From assembly GCA_949318235.1 (NCBI GenBank), contig OX439131.1:32996631-33060630 (forward strand): 64,000 nt of DNA. Direction: 5' to 3'. This document shows positions 1 to 14,510 of this stretch, piece by piece; positions within the stretch are counted from its first letter, which is position 1, and each line of letters starts with the position of its first letter. Under the pieces are notes generated by a model. It was not told where the DNA came from. It did no database searches and worked only from the letters and a program-made list of their open reading frames with translations. The DNA is from Ecdyonurus torrentis. Taxonomy: Eukaryota; Arthropoda; Insecta; Ephemeroptera; Heptageniidae. The position numbers were made by a program, and so were the translations under genes.

Positions 1-531
1 CTGTTCTGCAATGTTAATTAGCAAGACTATATAGTAATTAGAAAGGAGGTATTATTTATACATAATATTTAAATCATTAAATCACTTCTTAATTAATATA
101 ATATTAAGTAATAATATAATTACGGTATTGCATAATTTTATGCAATACTTTTTGTATAATAAACCTTGTAAAATGACGGAAGCTCTTAATTTTTTTCCTT
201 CGTAACCTCTGATTAGTCATTGGACTTTAATAAACTTAAAACATATGGTATATGTTAACCCTCATTAGCATGTCATATATCTCTTATATTATAGTAATCT
301 GAGCTATGCTGCTGCTGCATACTCATCATGTAACGAAGAGGGTGACCAACTTGGTGCAGAAATAGTCAAAAGAGAAACTTTATTTTCATATATAATAATT
401 CTTTCTATATACGTTATTTATATACAGCAAAACAAATACTATAACTATCTAATGAGATTGAATCAATTAAAAAAAAAAAAACTAAAAAAAGTTATAATAA
501 TATGTTTTTAATAAAAAAAAAGTTTCTAATT

Positions 532-565
<34 letters not shown>

Positions 566-735
566 GCATTAAATTTTGATTTCTCACATTTATACATGTT
601 ATCTTTAATGTAGAATAACTTAATTGTTTTATCGTATTTCCATGTGTTTGACAAAACTAAACTTTTAACTAAGTATCATTTCAGCTTTATTTTATGTATT
701 TCACGATCGTTCAGTTTGTGAGATATCAGCCCTTA

Positions 736-1074
736 TAAGGGTTGTATATAGATGGCTTGTATCTCAAAAAGAAAACTTCGAAACTTTATGATGCAATTTA
801 AAAGCTAATTGTAACAGCTACCTATATATGATAAAATTTTCAGAACCCTTGACCATCAGATAAGAGAGAAAATAGTTATTGAAATTAACATTGGATCTTA
901 TGGGACTAAAACTTTAAAAAAAAAAAAATCATAATTTAATATTTAGCAGGGTGACCCCCTAATATTTTTTTACATTTTTGAAGATGGCATTTCCTAATGT
1001 ATCACTAAGCAAAATTTCAGATTTTTCTTTCTTTACAAATTTTTATTTAAATCCCGCAGTACCTGCCTTAATAC
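736..1074 (+). repeat. Dispersed repeat, copy A
   Basis: Co-linear with copy B at 14511-14847 in the same orientation. Both start AAGGGTTGTATATAGATG, share AACTTCGAAACTTTATGATG, GACCATCAGATAAGAGAGAA and TTTTTCTTTCTTTACAA, and end ATCCCGCAGTACCT. Copy A lacks eight bases near its end and has a longer poly-A insert. Identity by eye is about four in five. No shared intact protein frame exists, so this is probably a non-coding transposon fragment. Confidence 0.7.
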
Positions 1075-3174
1075 AAAATGTGCATTAATGTTTCAGGAAC
1101 GGCCCTGGTGGACAGCAAGTAACCACACCACTCCACATAGGAACTGCCTAAGTTCGTACTAGACTGAACCAAAAGTTCAAATAATTGCTTTCGTTGACAT
1201 GATACTCAGGACTTCACCATATATTATATAATTTCCACATTATACTTTAAGAATTTAGTTATATTATGCTTCTTTTTTTATTGAAAAAAATAATGTTTTT
1301 CGGTTTAATTTATTACTCTCTTAATAAAATTATATAATACTTATTTCTCAGTATTTTAAATATTTAATAATGTCTTGCTTTTTTTTTAATGAAGACTACA
1401 CTTTTTATTTTGATTTGATCAATTTTCTAAACCTTATTTCTTCTAATAGTTTTGAATGGAAACAAATCAAATAAAATTGCGTTTTTTTTTTTTTATATAT
1501 ATAAAATGTTGTTATATATTATGTTAAAACTAATTTAACGTTTGAAGACTTCATGATTCAAAATAATTAAATCATACTCTTTGCAAATTGATATTATATA
1601 ATAGTTTATATTGTTGCATTTGTCTAATAGTACAATTAAGGTTGTTCTAAATTATCATTTTTTTTTTGTCTAATTTCAATTTTTGTGTATAGATTTTAAG
1701 TAAAATGAAAAAAAAAAAAAATGCTCACTGTTAAATTTAATGCCTTTATAACCGTAATAATTAGCGGTCAACTTAATAAAAATAATAATAATAAGTGCTC
1801 TTATCACATTAAATGTATACATGTATTTATAATAAGTTTGAAATTATTAATTATTTTTATACTTGTTACAATGTTATAATAATCATTAATAATATATTCT
1901 TACAATAAAATAGTATAAATAAATGCACTTAATTGTAAGATTAATTGTTTCACCCAGAAAAAAAAATAATAAAATGTGAATTTTTGTACACTAAACAAAA
2001 TGTATTATAATAAATTATTACTGCCAATAATAATTCTGTTTTTAATTATTATTATTATTCCTTTCAAAATCCTTTTACGCCATATAATTTTGTAATTGAC
2101 GTTTCAAAAAAAAAAAAAAAAAAAAAAAAAAACATAATCAATTTTTGGTTTTATGTAAAATTTATCTGACAGTAATGTTATAAACCTATTTTCTTTACTA
2201 TAATTCTTAAAAATATATAATTTAAAAGTATTTGAATTAGTGTAATATCCCCCCCCCCCCACCTCCCCAAAAGAGAGAGAGAGAGAGAGAAATTAAAATA
2301 TAAAAGTAAAATAGTATAATAAAGTCAAGGGAGTTACTAAAGTTATTAAGTTAATACTAATAATAATTAGCAGTAGCTTTATATATAAATATGTTCCTTC
2401 TATTAGTGTGAAGAATGCTATATAAGGATGAAGAAATCCAAAATATATATATATTTTTTTTTTATTATTATTTTTTAACTATAATTGTGTGTATGTAATG
2501 TTAATTTTTGGAAATTTGAAAGAAAACGTTCGTGATGTGATAATAGATTGCACCGCCACAAACACACAAGCAACTTTAAGTTCAATTTATCCTCCCTTGT
2601 TAAAGCAATAGGGGCGTCAATTTGTTAAACTAATTGGTTGAATCCGCAGTTTGAAAAATATATTTGCCCTCTTTTTTAACAACATAATATAGCAAAAAAT
2701 TACCGCAAATCGTTTGGAATAAATAAAGAAAAGTGAGAAGTCATTATAGAAAAAACAAAGCCTTTGTTTGTTTTTAAAAATCTTATATTTTTTAACTTTA
2801 AGTCCTTAAGTTATTTTTTAAAATTAATTGCATCATTGGAACAAGACGTAAAAGAAGAGAAAAGAGATGATCCTTAAAAATAATGAATCCATATAAGAGG
2901 CACAATAACATTAAAATTTACGAAGATTTTTGTAGAGTTTTTTGAACGTGTAATTTGTGTGAAACTATACAAATTATTACAGAGCTTTAATTTAATATTT
3001 AATTTTTACTTAAATTTTTGAATAGGTTGTACTATAAAGTATAGTTTTAAATAATAACTTGTATATATACACAGTACTTACGTAAAACTATTTGAAATTT
3101 TGGAGAGTTTCTCCTCATGACAGAAAATGTTGTTGACATATTGTTATTGTTTTAATTTTTTCGCAGAAAAATTA

Positions 3175-3325
3175 GTTAGGATCGTGTACGGACTAGCGAA
3201 GTAAAGCCAATTTGTGTTGTTGGTCTCAGGTGATGTTTACTTGTAAGACGTGCCCTCATCTTGGGTAAGCTGTTGATTGATGGATGTAATTGTATATATA
3301 ACCTCACTTCGTACTTTTCATCAAA
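3175..3325. other. GC-richer patch, unexplained
   Basis: A patch of mixed composition in very AT-rich flanks, with a forkhead-type TGTTTAC (3234-3240) and a GGGTAAGC donor-like site near 3263. No protein frame longer than about 20 codons looks real. Confidence 0.22.
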
Positions 3326-3416
3326 TATTTCAACACAAACTAAAGTAGAAAAAAATGCAATTGAACTAAGCGAATATATTTTTTTTCTCTAACTTTTAAT
3401 TTTAATAATGACAGGA

Positions 3417-3557
<141 letters not shown>

Positions 3558-3942
3558 AATTAATCCTCTTTACTGACAAACGTCGTTAAAATTAAAAGTA
3601 ATATTATAAAAAAATATAATAATAATTTATAGCAAACTTTGTTTAATAAATTATAAATTATAATCCATTAATAGAGCATGTAATTTTATTTAAATATGTA
3701 TCTTTATAAAATCCCATACAATATTGGTATATTTAAACTTTAATAATTTTTAATGGTAATAAATCAATTATAAAGTTGTCTTATAAAAAAAAAGAAGAAG
3801 AAGACATATTAAACCACATTTGCATACCATCATATTTTGAGACTACTATGCGGATTTTTATCTTGTAAAATTTTCAACTATTTAATCCCAATAACGCCCA
3901 TAAAGTAAGAGATCTTAGGGGACTAATATGACACTATTTAAC

Positions 3943-3945
<3 letters not shown>

Positions 3946-3989
<44 letters not shown>
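3946..3989. repeat. Long poly-A run (44 nt)
   Basis: Similar runs are poly-T 8887-8928, poly-A 29903-29941, poly-A 31232-31266 and poly-A 48682-48727. No target duplication or upstream gene copy was seen at any of them, so retrotransposed tails are not shown. Confidence 0.9.
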
Positions 3990-3990
<1 letters not shown>

Positions 3991-4513
3991 CAGTAGCAGC
4001 TATAGTTCAAAAATTCCAAGTCATGGAATAAAATAATTTTGCAGGTGTGACACATTACTTGTGGCATTACATTAACATACAAAATATTCACTCTGTCAAC
4101 ATAATTTTTATATTATTATATGCCAATAAAAAAAATTAAGTATTTAAATGTTTTTTTTTTCATTTACCGGATATGTTAATTTAGTAATTAAATATATTAT
4201 TTTATATAATAAAATTTATATTGGTTTTAATTATGTTATATCTTATTAAAATTTTATTCACATACTCAACTTTATGTTTTAAAATATAAAATAAGTAAAA
4301 AATTTATTCTTAAGTTATGGTTATTCATTAGAAATAATGTATATAAAAAATAATAACTGTTAGGATATTTTTGTTTCTCCTCGTCTATTTACTTGTGCAT
4401 GATTAATTTGCGTAAAACTGAAATTTTACATTGAAAATTTACTTTGAAACTAAATTTGAAACTATGATTCAAACACTGATTTTTTTTCTTAGAATTTGCT
4501 CACTAGTATTTTT

Positions 4514-4515
<2 letters not shown>

Positions 4516-4595
<80 letters not shown>
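4516..4595. repeat. (GA)n microsatellite
   Basis: About 80 bp of uninterrupted GA, followed by GGGTCGGGTCGG. Confidence 0.95.
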
Positions 4596-4596
<1 letters not shown>

Positions 4597-5393
4597 GGGT
4601 CGGGTCGGTTGGTTTCAATTAGCGAGGTGTTAGCATTAAAAAGAAATTCATTTTACAAACTTCGTGAAGAGTTTAATTACTTGTAACTTGCTAATGCAGA
4701 ACATACGAAAACATTTTCTTGTTCTCTCATTCTATAAAATGCAAAATTGTAAAAATTGAAGTGACAATTAAAAAAAAAATTTAAAAATTTGAATTTATTA
4801 GAATATAAAATTAAATATAATAAAGATACAGATCCATATTTTTATAAATCTCTAAAGTTATTTACTTATTTAAAATTAAATAAAAATCATTTATATATTT
4901 ATTTACATGTATTAATTTTCATTCTCTGAATATATAAAATATTAACACAGATATAATTAATTTAATTAAAATATACAATATCAAATAAATATATAACATA
5001 TTAAATATTATAATTTATTACCTTAATTTACATTTTTATTACAAATATATATATAATTATAATATTTAAAATATTTTACATAAATAAATTTTAATATATT
5101 TTCAATTTGAATATAAAGACTATAAGAGACTATATAGAGACTATAAAGAGATGAGAATATAAACAGTGTTACAGTATAAATATATAGAACAATTTGACTA
5201 TCCTATAAGTGAGTGTTGTTATTGTATTATGTGTGGTTTGTTTAACTTCGCAGTTGATAGTATTAGCGTCAATACTTTGAATATTTATGTACCGAAGTAC
5301 AGAAGCTTGTCTCCATTGTTAATGATAATATCTTCTCCTTATAGTTTATATTATATATTTATACTGACCTGTTCACTTGATGCTCGCAAAACT

Positions 5394-5395
<2 letters not shown>

Positions 5396-5445
<50 letters not shown>
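5396..5445. repeat. (TC)n microsatellite
   Basis: About 50 bp of TC. The open frame running through it is a repeat artefact. Confidence 0.95.
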
Positions 5446-5447
<2 letters not shown>

Positions 5448-6741
5448 AACCTTATAGGGCTGACGTTACGTATACGGTGAGCATTCTTTTTATTTTTTAA
5501 AGTCGTTTATTTTTTTCTCAGCGGTCCTCTTTGATGTAACCTTGCACGCTAATCGCTTGTTCTGTAGCTCCCTAAATCAAGAAAACTTTTCTCTTCAAGA
5601 GAGAAGAAAATACTTTTTGAGGCAATTTTTATGTAACAACAAACAAGATCTTTTGCTACTGCTTGCATCAGCTTTTGTCTTCTATGATATCAGATGCCAA
5701 AAATCCTTTGTCGGGAGATGAAAAAAAAAAAAAATGTATATATATATAGGTGTATTTTTTATATTGTATATATATATCAGAGCAATTGCTCTCTGTGATT
5801 TAAAAATGTGTTGAAGTAAATTGTTTCATTTCTCTTTTGCTATTATTATATAGTTTTGCAACGAAAACTTAAGTTGAATATTTTTGTAATGATCTGTATA
5901 TAACCAATATCCGTCATATTGCTTTAATGGATACTGAAATTTTTGCAATACATTTTTTTTAATCCATTTGTAATGAAATATATAATGTATGTTTACAATA
6001 GTTAGCAGTTAAATTTTTTGTATACTTTTTCTCATATATATAACAATGTAGCTTTGAGTGTGTGGATAAAAAAAAAAATGTTGCATAAATTTAAAAAAAA
6101 AGTTACTTTAATCACCTATATATACGTAAAAGACAAAAAGTGTAAATATTTTCATATTTATAAAAGACAATGTAAGAAAATATTGTTAAACTTACGTTCA
6201 TTATTTAAAGATTAAATTACACTAAAAAATCTATTTCTTATAAAAATATCAATTGGCATTATATATATATTTAATTATATTGGCAGATATTCCTTTATTA
6301 TTTCAAAACTTTAATAAAGCTGGTTCTGTAAAATCAAACTGCATGAGAGTCAATAACTTTTTCCGATCATATATAGTGATCGCCAGGCTTTTAAGATTGA
6401 AATTATTCTACTTTTTTTTTAAAAAAAGCTGATCAATTTTAAAAGTACTGTGATTAGTTGTGATAACTTATGCTTAACTTATGATAAATAAAATCTTAAC
6501 AGAAGGAGCTAATGTATAAATCCATAATTTAATTTTTCATTCTTTTTAAAAAAACACTTGACTTTTCTTAAGATTCAGTTTACTGATTATGTATACTCGC
6601 GGTAATACATAACAAGTTGTCTGATTTTTTTTTTTTTTTTTTTTTTTTTTTGCATGCGTTTCTTGTGCAAGAGGCAACGATGCAGTGCGGCAGAGATGCA
6701 GGTGCATCGATGCACCACGCCCGCTCTCTTGCTCGCAAGCC

Positions 6742-6746
<5 letters not shown>

Positions 6747-6795
<49 letters not shown>
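6747..6795. repeat. (AG)n microsatellite beside a GC-richer patch
   Basis: About 49 bp of AG directly after a GC-richer patch (6651-6746) that contains several TGCA-type motifs. Confidence 0.95.
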
Positions 6796-6799
<4 letters not shown>

Positions 6800-8210
6800 T
6801 CATCACAGCAGACACTATACAGCATGCCAATTTCAAGCTCGGTAAAGTTTACAAAATATCTACACGTATTATTACAATGTCTGCTATTTTTATCAAAATG
6901 TGTACATCAAAAACGACTTATACATAAAAGAATGCAGTACACAAAAAAAAAGTAGTATTTAATCGTTGTATGAATTTTGATAAAGTATTAAATCTGATAT
7001 TGAAAACGATGACTTTTGTAGTGGGAGAGGATAAAAAAACTTTAATTTTGATTCTTTTATATCCTTTGAATATAAAAAAAAAATGCATTAAAAATAAATT
7101 ATTAAAAAAATAATAATTAACTCTGATAAATAGTAAATAAAACACACCTCCACCATAATATGTTTGATAAAAGTAACCCTTTATCTTTCATCAATTGTAA
7201 GAAGACATTAAATAACATACAATGGATCGGGGAAACAATAAGGACAACGAATTGTTTGTTTTATAACACCCGCCTTACACAGTGGCACCTGCACCCTATA
7301 TATTATAGCATTCTTTTCACATTTATGTTGCACCTATAATGTTACAACAGCTTGTGGCTTTTTAAATGCATATCATAGGATTTATATTTTTATAAACTAT
7401 TTTATAAAGTTCTTTTAAAGGTTTTTATTTTATTTATTTTTTGTGAGAAAGAATATTTGTGAGATGGTTAGTAAAAAAGAAAAGTCTTAGACTTGTTATT
7501 GCCCTATTTGACAGTTTTAGCACTTTTAACAAGTGTTGGTAAAGAAATAGTTTAATGGTTTGTATAAGTTTTTGTGAGCAAAAGAAAACTATATTGCTTA
7601 TTTTATATTATCTTCTAGACTTAATATATTTAATTGAGGAAAAAATGACAATATTAAGTGTATTACTTTTTTTTTTGCCCATAATAAGCTAACTATTATC
7701 AACTATATAAAATTTAGGTAAAAAAAAAAAGTGTATACTTAAAAAAAAAAAAAAAGACAAAGATAATAGCATCATTTAAACTATATACATTATTTGTTTG
7801 ACGTGTTATGGTGCATTTATGTCACATGCAATAAATACATACACATATTCAATTTTGTATATTAAATTGGTAAAAAATAAAATAAATCACTTTCTTTTGT
7901 CCAAGCGTCATATCATAAATATGTTTGTTTTTTTATAACCGGAAATTTTGAGACATGACGTAAATCAGAGCAACAGTTTTTTCTCTTTCATATTTTGCAT
8001 TGTATCTATCTTCGACTTATGTTTTTAGCACCTGATGTTGATAATTTTCCCTCCCAGTAAGTAAAATGTATATTGTGTATAAGATTGCGCCGCTTGCTCT
8101 CACATTATAGATCTTTTAAATCGATTATATTTAATTTAGATTCTATATAACAAATGAAGAAGCCAGTATACTATATAGTATGTGTGTGTGCTATAGAGAT
8201 TGATAAAAAA

Positions 8211-8318
<108 letters not shown>

Positions 8319-8884
8319 CCTCTGGTTATTGAATAGCAGTTTTATTACTCTTGATTTTTTGGAGTCGATAAAAATAAAAGAAGTAAACTAAAATCGCCGC
8401 GCTATATAAGATAAAGTATTATATATAAAGAAGAATGAGAAGAGTAATTTTTTTATACACGAATTAAAGATAATAACCAATTTTAGTTTAATGTAAACAA
8501 TAATAAAAGAATTACAAAGCATTTTTTTTGTATTTGTATATATGTAATACTTTTAGTAAAGTTATGTTCTTTATAATTAAAACAAAGTATAATGATTCTC
8601 GTATACGTCACTACAAATAATACATTACATGACAATAATAATCACATTTTCTTCTTAATTCAATGATATCACAGTATGTGGTAATTTCAATGAAATCACT
8701 TAAACAAAAATGTTGGTTATTACTCCATTTCACAGCGGGAATTCTTTATACATAAATGTGAAATTATGACAAAAATAATTCTAAAACATCCCGTGGTGCA
8801 TATAGTTTGTTAATATACAGTAAAGTTAAGTTTAAAACAAAATATTTACATTAATTATTTAATATAAATTTTACTTAAGTTTAT

Positions 8885-8930
<46 letters not shown>

Positions 8931-9745
8931 ACAAAAAACTACAAAGTATGTATACTATAAAAATGATATAAATCGTCATATTATCTCTAGTGTATCTACT
9001 ATAGAAAAAAAAGGCAGATTTTTTTTTATATATTTTATTATAAAATTCATAATACCAGAGGCTATAATATTTTATATTAACTATGGATTATTCCATCTTT
9101 AATATTATATAAAATATTAATTTTAATATTTTTTTTTCAAAGAAATATAAAGTAATTGTTTTAAATTTTTATTTTAAAGAGTCTATTTTTTATTACTATC
9201 TTAAATCAGAATATAAATATTATATTAAATTGAAGTATTTTATTGACTTATCGTATAGATCAATTTTTCTTATATTTGTCTTAAAAATCAATCAGTTTTG
9301 CAAATTTTATTAAGAAAAAATTCTAATTTTTTTTAACTTAAAAGTAAATTTTGAATAATTTTGATTTTTATATAGATAAGTATATAGTTTAGAAAATTAT
9401 TAAAGTAATAAATAATAATTATTATAATAAAAACAGAAGTTTGCATAATGTATCTATTTCAGAATTAATTGTCAACTAACGTTAGAGAATATATTGTATC
9501 GTATCGTTTCAAACTTAATGATCAGCAAATTCAGTTTTACATAACAATGCGATATATTAAAAGCATAACTAAGAGGCAGCTTGAGCAGTGTTAGTTTGCA
9601 TCAATGAAAAAGGAAATGAAAATTGTCAAATGTTGAGTCATCAATTTTCATATTTTATAAGATTGGTTGAATAATACTTCAATAATTACATGCCTAATAA
9701 TATATGAAATGGGAATACAGAAATATTTCTTGAATGGTGAGCATA

Positions 9746-10043
9746 TTAGGGTCTCAGCATTCATGATAAAGTCAACGCCATACGTTGGATCACTCCATAA
9801 TATGGGTGGCATAGGAAAATGACATATTTTGCCAGTTTCGAAGTACTAAGCAATATTTTTGGAAGCATTGATGTTGTTAAAGTATCTAATTTATTTGAGC
9901 AAAATAGTAATAACAAAAAAGTTAACTGAATTCCCAAAGAAAATAGCCAAAAACGAGGGTTTTTCCTATGCTGAGTAATGTTATTCATACTCCAGTATGG
10001 CGTCCAAGTGCATTAAATATGACGTCATGCGGATACACCCTAT
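9746..10043. mobile_element. Degenerate ~300-bp foldback element with TA-type ends
   Basis: Inverted matches are nested and co-linear: TTAGGGTCTC near 9747 with the reverse of GATACACCCTA near 10043; ACGCCATAC (9775-9783) with GTATGGCGT (9995-10003); GCATAGGAAAA (9809-9819) with TTTTCCTATGC (9961-9971). Their centres agree within a few bases, as expected of long decayed terminal repeats. A CRE palindrome (10020-10027) lies in the right arm. A 75-codon open minus-strand frame inside it has no recognisable product. Confidence 0.5.
10020..10027. promoter_or_regulatory. CRE palindrome TGACGTCA (1)
   Basis: Exact 8-bp cAMP-response-element consensus for CREB/ATF bZIP proteins, located in the right arm of the 9746-10043 element. 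Confidence 0.4.
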
Positions 10044-10246
10044 ATACAGGTTTTGATATTATATATATAACAACATTTTTCTCCATTATATAGTGATCGT
10101 ATAGAAAACAACATTCTTTTAAATATTTCATATTTTACACAAATATTTAATACAGATTAATTTTACTCACAGTTAACGTTTACATTTAAATTGATTAGAT
10201 GCTTTTACTTGAGCAAGGCAAAAGCCAGCTGGATGCTGGGAATCAC

Positions 10247-10300
10247 TATAGGGGGTGTTCTGGACCAGCATCTTCATATTTTACGCCGGACATAAGAATT
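10247..10300. mobile_element. Possible second end of the TATAGGG family
   Basis: TATAGGGGGTGTTC followed by a segment with TCATATTT and a GCCGGAC-type end resembles the reversed right end of the 9746-10043 element. A small stem GATGCTGG (10232-10239) / CCAGCATC (10265-10272) overlaps it. No second end was found downstream. Confidence 0.2.
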
Positions 10301-10984
10301 ATTTCTTCAAAACTCATAACACTTTTTTCTCAAAGTAACATTTATCATCACATTCGAGTTTATTTTGCGCTAAATCTCTCATCACTGTTCAGCTATTAGA
10401 AAATTATGATACATAGCAACACACTCTGCCAACTTTGCATGAAAGAGTAAAATTATAAATATTCATTTTTTTAAATCTCTTTCGATAAAAAAATGATATA
10501 TTGATATACAGGGCTAATAAAATTATCATATTTCTATATACTTAAAAGTATTATTCAAGAATTTAATTTGAATCATTTGATGTCTATTTTTAATGTCACG
10601 TGGAACATAAAACTGTAATTTTAAATTGTCTTTGAATATTAACATTAAAAAATGTTTATACAAGATAAATAAACTTTCGTTTTGTAACACAATTTCAACA
10701 AAAACTTCTTGTAATAAAAAAGCGAGATATAGGAATTTAATAGAGACAACTCTTTAATATTTTTTTAAGCTAGAGTTTGCATTATGAGACTTTAAGATTA
10801 TTATTTTAAACAAGTCCAAGACCAAAAATTTTAGTTATAAATTTAAAAAGGTATATTATTCCTGAAATCAGGATAGGCTAGTACTTTAAGGAAGTTATAT
10901 GACTTGGATAACATTTGATTTGAGTAATAACTTTTATTAAATTTCTTAGTTAAAAAGTAAAAATAATAGTAGATTTTTATATGG

Positions 10985-11120
10985 ATAGCTCGCGCGATCC
11001 CCTTGAATAAAAGGGACAAAAAAATTTCGCCTGGAAGTTTGGCTCGGTTGGTTGCTCGGCAGCTGCAGTTTTTGCTGAGCAAAGATGTATACGAGGCACA
11101 GCAAGCGAACGAGCGAGCAA
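10985..11120 (+). other. Candidate non-coding first exon / promoter island
   Basis: This GC-rich, CpG-containing island ends GAGCAA|GTAAGC at 11120/11121, a good donor. It contains CAGCTG at about 11061 and repeated GAGCGAGCAAG-like units. The GC-rich stretch continues to about 11190. No protein homology is evident. The reasoning is the same as for the 22.4-kb island, with weaker support. Confidence 0.28.
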
Positions 11121-11540
11121 GTAAGCGAGGGTGTTCTCTGTTCTCTCGCAGCTCGTGCAACTGGGTCACGCACAAACCAACCACAAAAACAAAACCCTAT
11201 ACGAGTACACACATACAAAAAATTGTAATTAATTCCTGATCAATTTTGATATACAAATTTTCACCTGAAGTTTCTACTATTTTCTAATTAAGTTTTGTGT
11301 TTTTTAATTACACTTCTGTGTTTTTATGTTACAGCTTAAATTTTTTTTCTCAAGTTGTTTATTTATTTTTTTTAATATAAATTTAATCTACTGTTAGAAT
11401 AACTATTTAACGCTCAATTTATTATCAATATCATCCGAGCTCTCTAAATAAAAAGCATATTTTTTTCACTCTATCTATTTTTTTTAAACAAAAGTTAACA
11501 ATTTCTCCGAACCAAAACGGTATGAATATAAACACCTTGA

Positions 11541-11552
11541 GTTAAACCATAG

Positions 11553-11591
<39 letters not shown>

Positions 11592-11602
11592 TATGGTTAA
11601 AC
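11541..11602. repeat. Short inverted repeat around a TA tract
   Basis: GTTAAACCATAGTATA (11541-11556) faces TATACTATGGTTAAAC (11587-11602) across a (TA)n core, differing at only one or two positions. The DNA could extrude as a cruciform. It may be a tiny foldback element or a TA-tract by-product. Confidence 0.45.
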
Positions 11603-12250
11603 GTATAACATTTATTTTAAAGATGCTAAAATCATAATAATTTCTTACCCAATCATATTTTAATATCATGCTCGATTCATAGCTGTTAAAATAAATAAAA
11701 CAAAAAGTCATACTTATTAACATAGAAAAAAAAAGGCCAAGCAATTAGTCTATACAAAAATTTTAAATGTAAAAGATTTAAAGAGTAATTAATTTGACAT
11801 AATGAGTTTTAGCCAAATTACTTCAACACGTACAGAGGTGTCTAGATAAAATGTCATAATTTGATTAATTACTATTCAGGTATGACAAGATCAACACTAA
11901 TTAAAAATTTAGATTCATATAACCAGTTACCAAAATATAATTTATAATTAAATATCAAGTAAATTTGTAATGGTATATTATACTTTGTTCGCCTTTCTAT
12001 ATTATGAATATTATATATGCGTATCAAATTTTATTATTTCTAAGTTTTTAATAAAATATAAATTTAATTATCTATTTAAAACAAATTTATGTATAATTTT
12101 ATGTAAAAATATGATAAAATGAAAATTATACTTTATAAATTATTATTACTATAAAATATATAAAGTGATTTTTAATTAATTTTTTATAATAAGTAAATAA
12201 ACATTTTGGAACAGCTATATACGAAGCTTTATTTTGTAAATTTTTTGCTC

Positions 12251-12321
<71 letters not shown>
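12251..12321. repeat. (TC)n microsatellite
   Basis: About 70 bp of uninterrupted TC. Confidence 0.95.
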
Positions 12322-12324
<3 letters not shown>

Positions 12325-14510
12325 TATATAGTGAAAATTATGTAAAGAAAAATATATATAGTAAAAAGTATAAAATTATTATATATATATAATATTATCT
12401 TTAAATAATACAAGAATTATGATAAAAATACTCGTACATTTTCCACCACTCTTCTTGTGTTATAATAATTATTCAAATTTTATTTACCTCTGTATCGTTA
12501 TTGATATTCATATACCGGCCACAGTATATCTATAGATTCTCTTGTAATGTAAAGATTTATATTTAGACGTTATCTCTTATTTTCTGATATTATTTTAATT
12601 CAAATTCAAGGAGAGAACATGATCGCACAGCAAGAGAGAACCAAATATATTTATATAAAGAGAAAATCAGCCAAAAGGGTTTCCAAGATTTAAGTTTTAG
12701 ATATAAAATATATCAGAATTAATTATTATTGTCCATTTATTCTAGCTTGAAGGTGAAATGCATAAATATATGTTCATATGTGTATTTTTTTATATAAAAA
12801 AAAACACAGTAGAATAATTATCAAAATATAGTAAATGGCTAGTAGCTATTTGAATATGCAGAAGTATATAAAAGCAAGCCACGTTTTTTTGCTTCTGGCT
12901 TAAACAAAATTGTATACAAACTATCGCGGGTGATGATTTTATCTCCTGAGAAATATTTCCATACTCTCAAATTTTCAATCTTTTATTTTAATCCATCAAC
13001 AATAAATATTTTCTATGTTCATATTTGTTTACTTTATCATATTCCTAATTTTAAATTAATTTAATTATATAGACGTTTTTCATTAATAATAAAATAAATG
13101 TATTTAATATTTAATCATATAATATATAATATATTATTTATATTAATATTTTGATTAAAATATAAATTAAGATTTAAAAATGTACTGTTTATATAGATAA
13201 TAAAAATTCAATCTTATTTCAATAGTGTTTTTACATTCCAGTTTCTATATATTTGATAATCGATTTATTGAAAAATCATAACATGGTACAGCTGTTCAAA
13301 TTTTATGGTATAATATTCAAATTTTTATATTTATAGTGTGACAACTTCGATTTGCTGTCGATTTGAAAAATGCTTATTTTATTTGTAAAATTTCTTCATG
13401 CTATATCAATAAGTTTTTTTTTTTTTAAGCTGAAACACTATGGTATACATCAAAACTATTATAGAAGTATAGTAAAAATAATATCTACATTATATTTCAA
13501 TTAACGTTGCGTAATAAAAACTTCGTATAGGAAGAACAAATAAATCTGAGAAATTCTAAAAAAAAAAAAAAAAAAAAAACTTCTTCTGTTATTATTTCAA
13601 TTATTTGACAACCACAAAATTTAAAATTTTACAGTAAAATATACCCTGAGGAATATTTTATAGAACTTAAATGTTAATTAAATTTCATATATATACATAT
13701 ATAAAAACTATTTCTGTACGTTTATATCAAAATCATTTATATAGGAAAAAAGTACATAAATTGAGAAGTAAAAAAGCCGACACTGACATTCAATTAAAAA
13801 GACCTTAAGATAGTCTCTTTAATTTTATATAAAATACATTCACACTTCAAAAAATACTACTTTAAAAAATATATATATATTTGGTCTGTTTGTAACATTT
13901 ACCTTTAAAAAGATTTTATAACAAAATTACTTTTTAATTTTTTTACATAAAGATTATATTTGCAAATTACAAATTTATATACATAAAAAATATATGAAAT
14001 ACTAACCCTATTTTAAAATGCACCACCGTAAAACCACAGAAAGGAGTGTTTGATCAAATATTGGGGTAAAAAAAAAAAAAAAATAGTAGAACTTGTTATA
14101 AGGACGCGTGGTGTTAATGTTTTTCTTGTTATGCCTTAGGAAAAAAAAAGTGCAGCACAGCGAGCGTGGAGAAATGCGACTTTTTTGTGTCACTGTTGTA
14201 TTTTGCAACGGAGACATCGCCTGTGGTGCGAGGCGACGGACACCCCGAGATATTTCAAACAATTCTCTATACCTTGTTATTACTAATGAAATTGATTGTA
14301 GATTACAATATACACTGGACCAAAAATAACACTACATATTTATTAAGCGTGGGAATTTAACTTTGTTGTCTTTTTATATACAGGAAATATATCAGTCAAT
14401 TCTATTTATTGTTCTATTGATTAAAACAATCAATAAAAACCTTTCTTTAATTTGTGTTAAAGAGTTTGTGTTTGTTTTGATTCACATTTATACTTCTTTT
14501 TTTATCCTTT

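Larger units (their letters stand above)
11200..14510. other. Gene-free AT-rich stretch
   Basis: Holds the inverted repeat at 11541 and the TC tract at 12251. A GC-richer patch at about 14100-14260 (GCACAGCGAGCGTGG, GGCGACGGACACC) is open on both strands but has no recognisable domain and could be regulatory. Confidence 0.45.

Noticed and set aside
10232..10272. Hairpin GATGCTGG / CCAGCATC as a miRNA precursor
   Set aside because: The stem is only eight pairs with a long unpaired loop, too short for a pre-miRNA.
10843..11239. Overlapping open frames on both strands
   Set aside because: GC-rich islands are poor in stop codons, so frames open by chance on both strands. None carries a known motif.
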